64,000 bases of DNA from Pseudomonadota bacterium (lineage in GTDB: Bacteria; Myxococcota_A; UBA9160; SZUA-336). A program made the position numbers and the translations under genes. Positions 17,096 to 26,226 of the stretch are shown one piece after another. The stretch covers positions 1-64,000 of the forward strand of contig QJZC01000029.1 in assembly GCA_003247575.1 (NCBI GenBank). The letters run 5' to 3'. The stretch's first letter is position 1. Every line of letters starts with the position of its first letter. The notes under the pieces were generated by a model. The model worked only from the letters and a program-made list of their open reading frames with translations. It made no database searches and had not been told where the DNA came from.

Positions 17096-18484
17096 ATGAT
17101 TCAGGAAACCTTAGAAGCGCTCGAGATCCAGCGCCAGCGGGTCGTCGTCCAGGGCTTGAACGAGGCTGCCGAGCTCATCTGGTCTCAGACGGGCGACGAG
17201 CTCCTTCTGGCCATCGGAGGCTGGCAGCAGACCCTTGCGGACACGGGCGTCCACCCGGGTGACCGAGTCGGAGTCGATCTCCCGCGGGGTCCCGAACTGC
17301 TGGCCTCTCACCTCGCGATCCTGGCCATGGGAGCCTGTGTCGTTCCGCTGAATCCGGCCTTGTCGGCGCGCGAGCGAGAACGCCTGCTCGAGCGTGCAAC
17401 CCTGCGAACCCTGCTCGATTCGAGCTCCCAGCGCGCAGGTGCCGCGAAGCCACGGCTGCGCCCGGCACCCAGCGAGGAGGCCCCTGCGCTGCTGATCTTC
17501 ACCAGCGGTACGACGGGAGATCCAAAGGGAGTTCCACACACGCTGAGCGGGCTGCGTGCGAATCTGGCTGGATTGCAGCAAATCTGGGCGCTCGCACAGG
17601 GCGAGCGAATCCTCCACATCTTGCCTGCACACCACGTCCACGGATTGGTGCTGGGCTTGTACGGATGCGCTCGCGCAGGCATGCAGATCCTGCTCGCCCC
17701 ACGCTTCCAGACGGACTCGAGCCTGGTCGCGCTCGAGCGCCACGGAGTCAACGTGTGCATGGCGGTGCCTACGATGCTCCACCGACTATCCCGAGTCGAG
17801 CGGGTACCAGACCTCCCTCACCTCCGATTGTTCACCTCGGGATCCGCGCCTCTGTCCGAGAACGACTTTCGACTCTTCGCGGAGAGGTTCGGCATGCCGC
17901 CGGTGGAGCGCTACGGCCTGACCGAGACCTTGATCGTGAGCTCGAACCCGCTCAACGCAGACCGGATACCGGGCACCGTAGGCTTGCCCCTTCCCGACAC
18001 CGAGATCCGGCTCGCGGAGGACGGAGAGATCCTCGTCAAGAGCCCCTCCGTGTTGGTGGGATACTGGGGCGACCTGGCCACCACCCGAGAGGTCATGCGC
18101 GATGGGTACTTCTGCACCGGAGACCTCGGACGCTTCGATCCAAGTGGGCATCTGGTGATTTCCGGACGCAAGAAGGAGCTCATCATCGTCGGCGGCAGCA
18201 ACGTCCTGCCTGGGGAGATTGAAGCCGCGCTCTGCGATGAAGCCGGCGTCGAGGAACTCGCGGCGGTGGGGCTGCCCGACCCCGACCGAGGTGAGTGCGT
18301 CGCCGTATTCATCGTGCTCAGCTCTGGCGCGAGTGCGGAGTCCGTCGAACATCGAGTTCGGAGCTGCGCCGAGGAACGCCTAGCTCGCTACAAGCGCCCT
18401 CGAGCGTATCGCTTCGTCGCCGAGCTCCCGCGCAACAGCATGGGCAAGATCGACCGCCGGGCGCTGCGGTCGCTGGTTTCGTAG
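17096..18484 (+). CDS. AMP-forming acyl-CoA ligase (ANL superfamily)
   Basis: Adenylate-forming enzyme of 462 residues that activates a carboxylic acid as acyl-AMP and then acyl-CoA. The P-loop-like FTSGTTGDPKGVPH (about 139-152) is followed by LPAHHVHGLVLGLYG, RYGLTETLIV, the hinge GYFCTGDLGRFDPSGHLVISGR and a C-terminal PRNSMGKIDRRAL with the catalytic lysine. Short length and the HHVHG segment resemble malonyl-CoA synthetase/medium-chain types. ATG 17096 has AGGAGG 9-10 nt upstream; earlier starts at 17042 or 17057 lack such a site. It lies 92 nt before the merR-men operon and may be separate from it. The substrate is not determined. Confidence 0.9.
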   Translation: MIQETLEALEIQRQRVVVQGLNEAAELIWSQTGDELLLAIGGWQQTLADTGVHPGDRVGVDLPRGPELLASHLAILAMGACVVPLNPALSARERERLLERATLRTLLDSSSQRAGAAKPRLRPAPSEEAPALLIFTSGTTGDPKGVPHTLSGLRANLAGLQQIWALAQGERILHILPAHHVHGLVLGLYGCARAGMQILLAPRFQTDSSLVALERHGVNVCMAVPTMLHRLSRVERVPDLPHLRLFTSGSAPLSENDFRLFAERFGMPPVERYGLTETLIVSSNPLNADRIPGTVGLPLPDTEIRLAEDGEILVKSPSVLVGYWGDLATTREVMRDGYFCTGDLGRFDPSGHLVISGRKKELIIVGGSNVLPGEIEAALCDEAGVEELAAVGLPDPDRGECVAVFIVLSSGASAESVEHRVRSCAEERLARYKRPRAYRFVAELPRNSMGKIDRRALRSLVS

Positions 18485-18541
18485 GGCCGACTCGACAGCC
18501 CCACCAGCAAATTCCGTTCTTCCACCCGCGCTGCATTTCGC

Positions 18542-18570
18542 GTGACGATTCGAGTAGCAACTCTTATAGT
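18542..18570 (+). promoter_or_regulatory. putative promoter producing a leaderless merR-men transcript
   Basis: TATAGT at 18565-18570 has a GTGACG (-35-like) hexamer 17 nt upstream at 18542-18547. Initiation about 7 nt after the -10 box would fall on or beside the ATG at 18577, and no ribosome-binding site precedes that ATG, which agrees with a leaderless message. This is consensus matching by eye. Confidence 0.35.
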
Positions 18571-18576
18571 CCTCGC

Positions 18577-19419
18577 ATGGAATATCGAGTGGAGGAGCTT
18601 GCCCGCGCCGCGGGGGTCCGCGTGGACACGGTGCGCTTCTACCAGACGCGCGGTCTGATCCCGCCTCCCAGACGGCGTGGGCGTATCGCCATTTACGACG
18701 GCTCCCACCTGGCTCGAGTGCGAGAGGTCAGAGAGCTGAACCGCCAGGGGATTTCGCTCGACGCCATCCGGCGCCTGCGCGAGCGCCCCAGCGAGCCCCC
18801 TCAGAGCGGCGGCTCTTACGCCGACGAAACCGCGAGTCCGCGGGCGAGCGCGCCCATCAGCGTGAGCGCGTCGCTGCGCGCCGCCCTCGACGCCTTCTCG
18901 GACGACGCGACGTACTCGGCCGCCGAGCTGTCCGAGGAGTCTGGCTTCCCGATTTTCCTGCTGAACTCCGTGCGCGAGCTGGGCTTGCTGGAAGCCCGTG
19001 AGACGCCAGAGGGAATCCGCTACAGCGAAGCAGATCGCACTGCGCTCGCTGCCGCCAAGCGGGTGCTGGACTCCGGAATTCCGCTGTCGGAGCTCCTCCC
19101 TCTGGCGCGCGAGCACGCGGCTCACGTCGCTGCGATCAGCGAACGTGCGGTAGAGCTGTTCGAGCAACACGTACGCCGCAAGGACCATCCCGAAGCACCC
19201 GGTGCGGAGTCGCTGACGATCGAGTTCCGCGATCTACTGCCCGCTGCCACGCGCCTGGTAGCTCTTCACTTTCAGCGTGCCCTCATGCGCCAGGCGCGCA
19301 CTCGGCTCGACCTGCGCGCGCGCCAGGATCGACTGAAAGCTTCTCCGGAGCACGAGGGCTCCAGCGAGAGCCCGGACCCTCTCGATGGTCCGGCTGCACG
19401 AGAGGTCGACCCGCTATGA
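18577..19419 (+). CDS. MerR-family transcriptional regulator
   Basis: 280-residue regulator. The N-terminal ~70 residues are a MerR winged helix (YRVEELARAAGVRVDTVRFY, then GLIPPPRRRGRIAIYDGSHLARVREV). The long C-terminal part contains a second helical region (YSAAELSEESGFPIFLLNSV and LLEARETPEGIRYSEAD) that resembles another helix-turn-helix rather than a metal-binding loop; no Cys cluster is present, so it is not a metal sensor of the classical type. Its stop overlaps the menG start (ATGA), so it heads the menaquinone operon and probably regulates it or itself. Confidence 0.9.
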   Translation: MEYRVEELARAAGVRVDTVRFYQTRGLIPPPRRRGRIAIYDGSHLARVREVRELNRQGISLDAIRRLRERPSEPPQSGGSYADETASPRASAPISVSASLRAALDAFSDDATYSAAELSEESGFPIFLLNSVRELGLLEARETPEGIRYSEADRTALAAAKRVLDSGIPLSELLPLAREHAAHVAAISERAVELFEQHVRRKDHPEAPGAESLTIEFRDLLPAATRLVALHFQRALMRQARTRLDLRARQDRLKASPEHEGSSESPDPLDGPAAREVDPL

Positions 19420-20132
19420 AGCGCGATCCCAGTGTGCTGCCCTCGGTCGAGAGCAAGTCGAGCTTCGTCCGCGCGATGTTCGACCGCATCGCACCACGCT
19501 ACGACTTGATGAATCGAATCCTCACGTTCGGCCTGGACCAGCGTTGGCGACGCCGCCTCGTCGCCGAGCTGGACCTGCCGCGCGGAGCACGCGTGCTCGA
19601 TCTGGCAACGGGTACGGGCGATCTCGTCTTCGTGGCGCGCGCCTACGGGGCAGAGGTGGTCGGCGTCGACCTAGCGGGCGAGATGCTGCGCCGGGCCCAG
19701 GCACGCGGAGCTGGCCCCAAGCTGCTCCAGGCGGACGGCAGCAGGCTTCCCTTTGCCGCAGCATCCTTCGACGCGGTCACATGCGGCTTCGCCGTGCGCA
19801 ACTTCGCAGAGCTCGACCTCGTTTTGCGCGAGTGCGCTCGCGTCCTGCGTCCGGGTGGGTGTCTGGCCCTGCTCGAGGTAGACGAGCCCAGGAGCGCGCT
19901 GCTGCGAAACCTGCACGCGGTGTACTTCCGCAAGTTCGTGCCGATTCTGGGTGCGATCCTGAGCGACCGCGAGGCCTACCGGTACCTCCCGGAGTCAACC
20001 GCCTTCCTCCCGCCCGAAGCAGACTTCCGCAGAATCCTCGGGCATGCCGGATTCAGCCACGTGAAGAAGCAATCCAGGCTGCTCGGAGCCGTGCAGTCGA
20101 TCCACGCCATTCGAGGTGAAGCGCGCGCATGA
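19416..20132 (+). CDS. menG: demethylmenaquinone methyltransferase (UbiE/MenG)
   Basis: SAM-dependent C-methyltransferase, 238 residues, catalysing the last step of menaquinone synthesis. Visible motifs: FDRIAPRYDLMNRILTFGLD, VLDLATGTGDLVFVA (SAM loop), VVGVDLAGEMLRRAQ, FDAVTCGFAVRNFAELDLVL and the closing AYRYLPESTAFLPP and SIHAIRG. Length and motif order are those of UbiE/MenG. It overlaps merR upstream and menF downstream by 4 nt each. In an organism with this men cluster the menaquinone role is more likely than a ubiquinone role. Confidence 0.93.
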   Translation: MKRDPSVLPSVESKSSFVRAMFDRIAPRYDLMNRILTFGLDQRWRRRLVAELDLPRGARVLDLATGTGDLVFVARAYGAEVVGVDLAGEMLRRAQARGAGPKLLQADGSRLPFAAASFDAVTCGFAVRNFAELDLVLRECARVLRPGGCLALLEVDEPRSALLRNLHAVYFRKFVPILGAILSDREAYRYLPESTAFLPPEADFRRILGHAGFSHVKKQSRLLGAVQSIHAIRGEARA

Positions 20133-21532
20133 GTCGGACCCTCGAAGAGCTGCGCGTTGCGCTCACGCACTCGATCGAACGCGCGCAACGGAGCCACGCG
20201 GACGAGCTCTGCCTGTTTCGAGGCGCGCTCGCCGAGACGCCCTCGATGCTCGACGTGTTCGGACGCGCCGAGAAGGCGAGCACGCAGCGTTTCTATCTCG
20301 GGTGCGCCGAGCGAGAGTTCGAGCTGGTGGGCGTAGGATCCGCGGACAGCTGGCACTCGCGCGACCCGGCTCCCATCGCGCGCGCGCGTACCTGGGCGAC
20401 CGAGTCCCGCGCAGCACGCGACGGCGCGTCGGCAACCGCCGATCCGTCCACCGGCGCCGTCTGGGTCGGAGGCTTCGCCTTCGACCCCGCGCCCGCACGC
20501 CCGCGGGCCGAGCACTGGCAAAGCTTCGGGGCCGCGCGACTCACCCTCCCCAACCTCACGTTGCTCAAACGATCCCAGCACTCGAGCCTGTACGTCGCTC
20601 ACTGGGTGTCGCCCGACAGCCGGATCGACGAAGAGCTCGCTCGACTGACGACTTGGCTCGAGAAGCCAGGCGCCCTCGAAGCAGCGCGCGCGCCCCTAGA
20701 TCTGGAGCTCGACTCACGGGCACTCGCCGACTACCGCCGCACCGGCGAACGACTCCTCGAAGCGATCCAGTCCGGTGCAGCGGAGAAGGTCGTCATCGCC
20801 TGCGAGGAAGCACATCACCTCCACGCCGGCTTTCGCCCCTCTCAGTCGCTGCAGAACCTGCAGCAGACCCATCCAGGAAGTATCACCTTCGCTCAGGGTA
20901 TTGGCGCTGCCACATTCGTGGGAGCCACCCCCGAGCTCCTGGTCCAGCGCAGTGGATCGGAGATCCAATCTGCCGCGGTCGCGGCGACCACGCGCAGGGA
21001 TGGATCGGCAGCGACCGAGGCCGAGCTGGCGCGGAAGCTGTTTGCCTCCGCGAAGGAGCAGCACGAACACTCCCTGGTGGTCGAGTCGATTCGGAGGGCG
21101 CTCACGCCGCTGTGCAAGGAGCTAGACATCCCAAACGAGCCCCGCTTGCTCCGAGCCGGCAGCTTGCAACACCTATACACGCCCATTCGCGGGAGTCTGC
21201 GCAGCTCGGATGGCCAGATCCCACACATCCTCGAGCTGGTCGAACGGCTACATCCCACGCCGGCCCTCGGCGGCTTCCCTCACGCCGCAGCGCTCGACCT
21301 GATTCGCTCGCTCGAAGGCTTCGATCGCGGCTGGTATGCGGGCCCGATCGGCTGGTTCGACGAACGCGGGGACGGCGAGTTCTTCGTCGCTCTACGCTGT
21401 GCGCTGGCGACACCGGAATGCCTGCGCCTCTACGCGGGATCCGGCTTCGTCGGCGGTTCGAGTGCGGTGCGCGAGGCCGCGGAGACCCGCCTCAAGCTGG
21501 CGTCGATCAGGGGAGCGCTGGATCCCTGGTGA
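20129..21532 (+). CDS. menF: isochorismate synthase MenF
   Basis: Chorismate-utilising enzyme of 467 residues that isomerises chorismate to isochorismate, the entry to the classical menaquinone route. The catalytic C-terminal half shows EKVVIACE, FVGATPELLV, AATTRRDGSAATEAELARKL, KEQHEHSLVVESI, HLYTPIRG, HPTPALGGFP and GWYAGPIGWFDERGDGEFFV, in family order. The N-terminal half is more divergent, as usual. Its TGA overlaps the menD ATG by one base. PabB or salicylate-type alternatives are made unlikely by the neighbours menD, menH and menC. Confidence 0.94.
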   Translation: MSRTLEELRVALTHSIERAQRSHADELCLFRGALAETPSMLDVFGRAEKASTQRFYLGCAEREFELVGVGSADSWHSRDPAPIARARTWATESRAARDGASATADPSTGAVWVGGFAFDPAPARPRAEHWQSFGAARLTLPNLTLLKRSQHSSLYVAHWVSPDSRIDEELARLTTWLEKPGALEAARAPLDLELDSRALADYRRTGERLLEAIQSGAAEKVVIACEEAHHLHAGFRPSQSLQNLQQTHPGSITFAQGIGAATFVGATPELLVQRSGSEIQSAAVAATTRRDGSAATEAELARKLFASAKEQHEHSLVVESIRRALTPLCKELDIPNEPRLLRAGSLQHLYTPIRGSLRSSDGQIPHILELVERLHPTPALGGFPHAAALDLIRSLEGFDRGWYAGPIGWFDERGDGEFFVALRCALATPECLRLYAGSGFVGGSSAVREAAETRLKLASIRGALDPW

Positions 21533-23364
21533 TGTCGGCGCCGAACGCGAATCTCGCCTGGGCCATGGCCTGGATCGACGAGCTCGCACGCAGCGGGATC
21601 TCGCATGCGGTCGTATCCCCCGGATCCCGCTCGGGGCCACTTGCGCTGGCCTTCGCCAGCGACCCGCGCATTACGACCCACGTCTGGCTGGACGAGCGAG
21701 CAGCGGCCTTCTTTGCCCTCGGGCTGGCGCGCGCAACGCGCGGCCCGGTCGCTTTGACCTGCACGTCGGGCACCGCTGTCGCAAACCAGCTGCCCGCGCT
21801 CGTCGAGGCGAGTCACAGCCAGATCCCACTGGTCAGCCTGACCGCCGACCGCCCCCCCGAGCTACAGGAGTGCGGCGCCGCGCAGACGATCGATCAACGG
21901 GAGATCTTCGGCAGTGCGGTGCGCTGGTTCGTCCAGGCCCCGCTGCCAGAGCTCTCGGATGCAGCGTTTGCACACGCGCGCACACTGGCTTGCCGCGCGG
22001 TCGCGACCGCCACCGGAATGCCGCCCGGCCCAGTGCACGTGAATCTCCCGTTTCGCGATCCACTCGACCCGAGGCCGGACCGAACCGATCAGGCCCGGCT
22101 GGCGCAGCTGGGCTCGGAGCCACGCTTCGGGAGAGAAGGGACTCGCGGAAACCGCAGCGCGGGACCGCCGTGGGTCACCGCCGAGCCGGTTCGCGCGGCT
22201 CGGCTGAGCAAAGACGCCTCCCAGCGCCTGGCTGCCTGGATCGCCGAGGAACCCCGCGGCTGGATCGTCGCGGGACCGCTCGAGTCGGAGGAGGGCGCAG
22301 CGGCCGCCGTCGGCTCGCTGGCCGTCACCGCGGGTTGGCCTCTGTTGGCAGATCCGCTGTCACAGCTCCGGAGCGGCGGCGAGCTGCATCCAACTCTCGT
22401 GGCCACCCACGATGCGGTCCTCCGTGCAGAGCGCTTCGCCGATGCACATGCACCGCGCAGAGTATTGCGCTTTGGCGCAATGCCCACGAGCAAGTCGCTG
22501 CGAACCTTTCTGGAGCGCCATCCCGAGATCGAGCAGCGCGTCGTGGCACCGTACACCTGGCTGGAGCCGACGCATCTCGCCGCTAGCTGGATCCGGGCCG
22601 ATGCCAGGGAGGTCGCCTCGGCTTTGAGCTCGAGCCTGGCCGGCAGCTCGAGTCTTCGCGTCGAGCGGGAAGGCTTCCTCCGGTCCTGGGTCGAAGCTGG
22701 GCGCAGAGCCGAGGGCATCCTGGCGGCCGAGCTGGACTGCCGCGAGCAGCTGAGCGAGCCGGGTGTGGTTCGCACACTCGCGAGCGCTCTCGTAGCCCCG
22801 GCGACTCTGTTCGTCGCGAGCAGCATGCCGATTCGCGACGTCGACGCGTTCTGGCCATCCGCAGGCCCGCGGGTCCGCATGCTCGCGAACCGGGGAGCCA
22901 ACGGAATCGATGGCACCTTGGCGTGCGCGCTCGCGACCGCACGGATGACCCCGCGGGGAGAGTCCGCGATCGGAATCCTGGGCGACCAGGCACTCCTGCA
23001 CGACATCGGATCCGCTCGCGCTGCGCGCGACCCGAGCCTATCCGCCACGATCCTGGTGATCGACAACGATGGTGGCGGCATCTTCGAGTTCCTCCCTGTC
23101 GCGACGAGCGCCGACGCTCAGCACTTCGAGCAGCTGTTCGCGACACCCCACCGCATGGACCTCGAGCGTCTTCTCGCCGGCTTCGAGCTGCCCTGCACAC
23201 GCGCAACGAGCCCGGGAGAGCTGCGCGATGCGCTGCGCGACTCACTGGGAGCTCCGGGCGTGCAGTTCATCCGCGTGCCCACCCAGCGCGGCGAGAATCG
23301 AGAGCTTCACGCGAAGCTCTTCGCTCGCGTCCGCGAGACACTCGATGGCAGGCTTCAGGTTTGA
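21532..23364 (+). CDS. menD: 2-succinyl-5-enolpyruvyl-6-hydroxy-3-cyclohexene-1-carboxylate synthase
   Basis: Thiamine-diphosphate enzyme of 610 residues that joins isochorismate to 2-oxoglutarate (SEPHCHC synthase). Motifs: AVVSPGSRSGPLALAF, LDERAAAFFALGLARAT with the catalytic Glu, SGTAVANQLPALVEAS and ELQECGAAQTIDQREIFG. In the C-terminal ThDP domain are RGANGIDGTLACAL, GILGDQALLHDIGS and VIDNDGGGIFEFLP. ATG 21532 is used; a GTG immediately before it (21529) is an alternative of one codon. It is fully embedded in the men operon, with overlaps at both ends. Confidence 0.95.
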   Translation: MSAPNANLAWAMAWIDELARSGISHAVVSPGSRSGPLALAFASDPRITTHVWLDERAAAFFALGLARATRGPVALTCTSGTAVANQLPALVEASHSQIPLVSLTADRPPELQECGAAQTIDQREIFGSAVRWFVQAPLPELSDAAFAHARTLACRAVATATGMPPGPVHVNLPFRDPLDPRPDRTDQARLAQLGSEPRFGREGTRGNRSAGPPWVTAEPVRAARLSKDASQRLAAWIAEEPRGWIVAGPLESEEGAAAAVGSLAVTAGWPLLADPLSQLRSGGELHPTLVATHDAVLRAERFADAHAPRRVLRFGAMPTSKSLRTFLERHPEIEQRVVAPYTWLEPTHLAASWIRADAREVASALSSSLAGSSSLRVEREGFLRSWVEAGRRAEGILAAELDCREQLSEPGVVRTLASALVAPATLFVASSMPIRDVDAFWPSAGPRVRMLANRGANGIDGTLACALATARMTPRGESAIGILGDQALLHDIGSARAARDPSLSATILVIDNDGGGIFEFLPVATSADAQHFEQLFATPHRMDLERLLAGFELPCTRATSPGELRDALRDSLGAPGVQFIRVPTQRGENRELHAKLFARVRETLDGRLQV

Positions 23365-24203
23365 GCCGCCGCGACGAGACCCAGCGACGCGTTCGACTGC
23401 GTGACCAGCACTCACTCGCGGTGCGCGAGCTTGGCCGCGGTGCCCCGCTGATCCTGGTGCACGGCTTCACGGGATCGAGCCAGGCCTGGCCCGACTCTCT
23501 CGTCCAATCGCTCGCCGAACGTTTCCACCTCGTGATTCCAGATCTGATTGGCCATGGGGAGAGCGATCCCGTCGACCGCCCCGAGCGCTTTCACCTGAAG
23601 GAAGTCGTGCGCGACCTCGAAGAGGTCCTGATCGCTTGTGGACACGAACGAGCTCACTGGCTTGGGTACTCGATGGGAGGACGCGTTGCCCTCGGGGCCT
23701 GTGCTCTCGCGCCGGAGCGGGTGATGAGCGCCGTGCTCGAAGGGAGCTCGCCGGGGCTCGAGAGCGAGACCGAGCGCAAGTCGCGACGCGAGGCCGACGA
23801 GCAGCTCGCACGTGAGCTCGAGACACAGGGCATCGCCCCGTTCGTCGAGCGCTGGGTGAGGCTCCCGCTGTTCGCGTCACAAGCTCGACTGTCGGCCGAG
23901 GTTCGTGCGCGTCAACTCGAGCAGAAGCTCCGCAACGACGCGAGCAGCCTCGCCGCCTGCCTGCGCGGACTCGGCACCGGTACACAACCCTCCTTCTGGG
24001 GGGCTCTCTCTCGGTTGTCTAGAGCCGTGCTTCTGGTGCATGGTGAGGAGGATCTCAAGTTCCAGGGCATCGCGGAACGCATGCACGATCGTCTCTCGCG
24101 CTCGACCCTGGTCTCCATTCCAAACGCAGGACATACGACTCACCTGGAGCAGCCGGACTCGTTCCGGAGGACCGTCCTGGAATTCCATGCATCCCAGCAA
24201 TAG
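23361..24203 (+). CDS. menH: 2-succinyl-6-hydroxy-2,4-cyclohexadiene-1-carboxylate synthase (alpha/beta hydrolase)
   Basis: Alpha/beta-hydrolase of 280 residues that removes pyruvate from the MenD product. The oxyanion region LILVHGFTGSSQAW, the nucleophile elbow LGYSMGGRVALG, the acid in LLVHGEEDLKF and the catalytic His in NAGHTTHLEQP are all present. The start is a TTG overlapping the menD stop (TTGA); no better in-frame start precedes the fold. Because it lies between menD and menA, the MenH assignment rests on context as much as sequence. Confidence 0.9.
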   Translation: MSRRDETQRRVRLRDQHSLAVRELGRGAPLILVHGFTGSSQAWPDSLVQSLAERFHLVIPDLIGHGESDPVDRPERFHLKEVVRDLEEVLIACGHERAHWLGYSMGGRVALGACALAPERVMSAVLEGSSPGLESETERKSRREADEQLARELETQGIAPFVERWVRLPLFASQARLSAEVRARQLEQKLRNDASSLAACLRGLGTGTQPSFWGALSRLSRAVLLVHGEEDLKFQGIAERMHDRLSRSTLVSIPNAGHTTHLEQPDSFRRTVLEFHASQQ

Positions 24204-25134
24204 CAGAGCCCCCTTCGAGCCCCTGGACGAATCCGGCACGCGCCCCTCGACGTTGCGCCCCTCGACGTTCCGCGTCTGGACGCTCGCGACTCGCCCACAC
24301 ACGCTAGGCGCGTCGATCGTGCCCGTTTGCGTCGGCGGCGTCATCGCGCTGCGCCGCGAGCTCTTTGCCCCGGACATCTTCCTGACCTGCACACTCGCGG
24401 CAATCTCGTTACAAGTCGCGACCAACCTTGCCAACGACGCCTTCGACTACCTCGCCCAGATCGACGACGAGCGGCGGGTCGGTCCCACCCGTGTCACCCA
24501 AGCCGGCTGGCTGAGTGCGCGCCAGGTCTTCGCGGGCGTCGGGCTGGCCATCGCCGTCGCGCTCTCGTGCGGTATCGTGCTGGTTGCGGCAGGCGGCTGG
24601 CCGATCGTCGCGATCGGTCTCGTCTCGATCCTCACGGCACTCGCCTACTCGGGGGGACCGTTTCCGCTCGCCTCGCACGGTCTCGGAGAAGTCGCGGCCT
24701 TCCTCTTCTTCGGTGTGGTCGCCGTGACCGGAAGCGCGTATCTACACACAGGTGACTGGTCCGCGTTCGCCCTGGTCGCATCACTCCCGATCGGGTGTCT
24801 CGTGAGCGCCATCATGGTCGTGAACAACCTGCGCGACATCGCGACCGACGCGGCAGCCGGAAAACGCACGCTGGCCGTCCGGATCGGAGCTCTGCCAACG
24901 AGAAGGCTGTATGCAGGGCTCCTCATCGTGAGCTACCTCGTCGCTGGCGGTGTCGCCATTGCGTTCGAAGCCTTCGGCGCGCTTGCGACCTGGCTATCCT
25001 TCCCGCTCGCGGTCCGCGCGATCCGAGGACTCTTCTCGGCGACGACCGGCTCGAGCTTCAATGTCTGTCTCGCACAGACGGCGCAAGTCCACGCCGTCTA
25101 CGGAGCTCTACTTTGCCTCGGACTCATACTCTAG
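24187..25134 (+). CDS. menA: 1,4-dihydroxy-2-naphthoate polyprenyltransferase
   Basis: Inner-membrane UbiA-family enzyme of 315 residues that prenylates and decarboxylates dihydroxynaphthoate. A cytosolic N-terminus carries a small repeat (RPSTLRPSTFR), then ATRPHTLGASIVPV, NLANDAFDYLAQIDDERRVG (first Asp motif), GPTRVTQAGWLS, AYSGGPFPLASHGLGE and the second Asp motif VVNNLRDIATDAAAGKRTLA. About eight or nine hydrophobic segments are present. ATG 24187 lies inside menH (17-nt overlap). Confidence 0.94.
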   Translation: MHPSNSRAPFEPLDESGTRPSTLRPSTFRVWTLATRPHTLGASIVPVCVGGVIALRRELFAPDIFLTCTLAAISLQVATNLANDAFDYLAQIDDERRVGPTRVTQAGWLSARQVFAGVGLAIAVALSCGIVLVAAGGWPIVAIGLVSILTALAYSGGPFPLASHGLGEVAAFLFFGVVAVTGSAYLHTGDWSAFALVASLPIGCLVSAIMVVNNLRDIATDAAAGKRTLAVRIGALPTRRLYAGLLIVSYLVAGGVAIAFEAFGALATWLSFPLAVRAIRGLFSATTGSSFNVCLAQTAQVHAVYGALLCLGLIL

Positions 25135-26213
25135 ACATCACGCGGCTCGGCCTCGAACACGTCGAGCTGCATTTCAGAAAGGGAGGACTCGCGCGCGCGG
25201 GCACCTCGCTCGAGGTCCGCAGGGGCATTCGAGTGGTGCTCTTCGATCGCTCGGGCAGCTACGGAGTCGGCGAGGCGCTGCCGCTCCCAGTCGCGGGGAC
25301 GGAGGCGATGCACGAGGTCGTCGAGGCGCTGATGAATGCGCGCCAGGAGTTCGAGGGCGCGTCGGACTCCATCGAGGGGTTTCTCGCGTTCCTGGCCCAC
25401 CGCTTCGCAGACAAGCCGGCGACGCGATGTGCCCTCGACGTGGCCATGCACGATCTGGAAGCGCGCCTGCGCGGGGTATCGGTCGCACAGCGTCTGGCTT
25501 CAGACGCGCGCCGCCACATCGAAGTCAACGCGGTCATCGCAGCGTCGGATATCAAGGCCTCGATGACACAGGCACTCCACGCGGTGCGCCGAGGCTACCG
25601 AAGCCTGAAGATCAAGCTGGGTCGCGAGACGCCGGAGGACGACATCGCCAGGGTCTCGGCCATTCGATCCGAGTTCGGACCCGACATCCGCATTCGTCTG
25701 GACCCGAACGGTGCATGGACGCTCCCCCACGCGCTGCGCACTCTCGATCGCCTATCGGGGCTGGATGTCGAGATGGTCGAACAGCCGGTCCCTCCGCAGG
25801 ACCTCGATGGTCTCGCGCAGCTGCACCAGATGTCGCCCGTGCCGATCGCGGCGGACGAAGCACTGGCCTCGATCGCAGGGCGTGCGCGGCTGCTGCAAGG
25901 CGAGCTGGCGAGCATCGCGATCGTCAAGCCCATGGTCCAGGGTGGCCTCGCGAGCGCGGCGCACCTGTGCAGAGAAGCATCCGCCCGCGGGCTGCGGGTC
26001 GTGGTGACCACCACCTTCGACGGTCCGGCAGGCACGGCGGCGGCACTGCACCTCAGTGCCGCACACGGCAGCCCGACGCTCGCGCACGGACTCGCCAGCT
26101 GCGAGGTGCTCGATTGCGACTTCCCAGAGATCCTGATCCCGCATGGTGGGCGACTCTATATTCACGATCTCCCAGGCTTGGGATTGTCGACCCAGCCACC
26201 GGTCACGCGGTGA
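25113..26213 (+). CDS. menC: o-succinylbenzoate synthase
   Basis: Enolase-superfamily dehydratase of 366 residues making o-succinylbenzoate. The catalytic and metal residues are visible in order: Lys166/Lys168 in SLKIKLG, Asp197 in RLDPNGAW, Glu223 in VEQPV, Asp248 in AADEALAS and Lys272 in AIVKPMVQGG. A TTG start at 25113 is proposed because GGAG stands 7 nt before it and the fold begins shortly after; it overlaps menA by 22 nt. Related dipeptide epimerases share the residues, but the operon makes MenC by far the best reading. Confidence 0.92.
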   Translation: MPRTHTLDITRLGLEHVELHFRKGGLARAGTSLEVRRGIRVVLFDRSGSYGVGEALPLPVAGTEAMHEVVEALMNARQEFEGASDSIEGFLAFLAHRFADKPATRCALDVAMHDLEARLRGVSVAQRLASDARRHIEVNAVIAASDIKASMTQALHAVRRGYRSLKIKLGRETPEDDIARVSAIRSEFGPDIRIRLDPNGAWTLPHALRTLDRLSGLDVEMVEQPVPPQDLDGLAQLHQMSPVPIAADEALASIAGRARLLQGELASIAIVKPMVQGGLASAAHLCREASARGLRVVVTTTFDGPAGTAAALHLSAAHGSPTLAHGLASCEVLDCDFPEILIPHGGRLYIHDLPGLGLSTQPPVTR

Positions 26214-26226
26214 GAACAGCGCCCGC

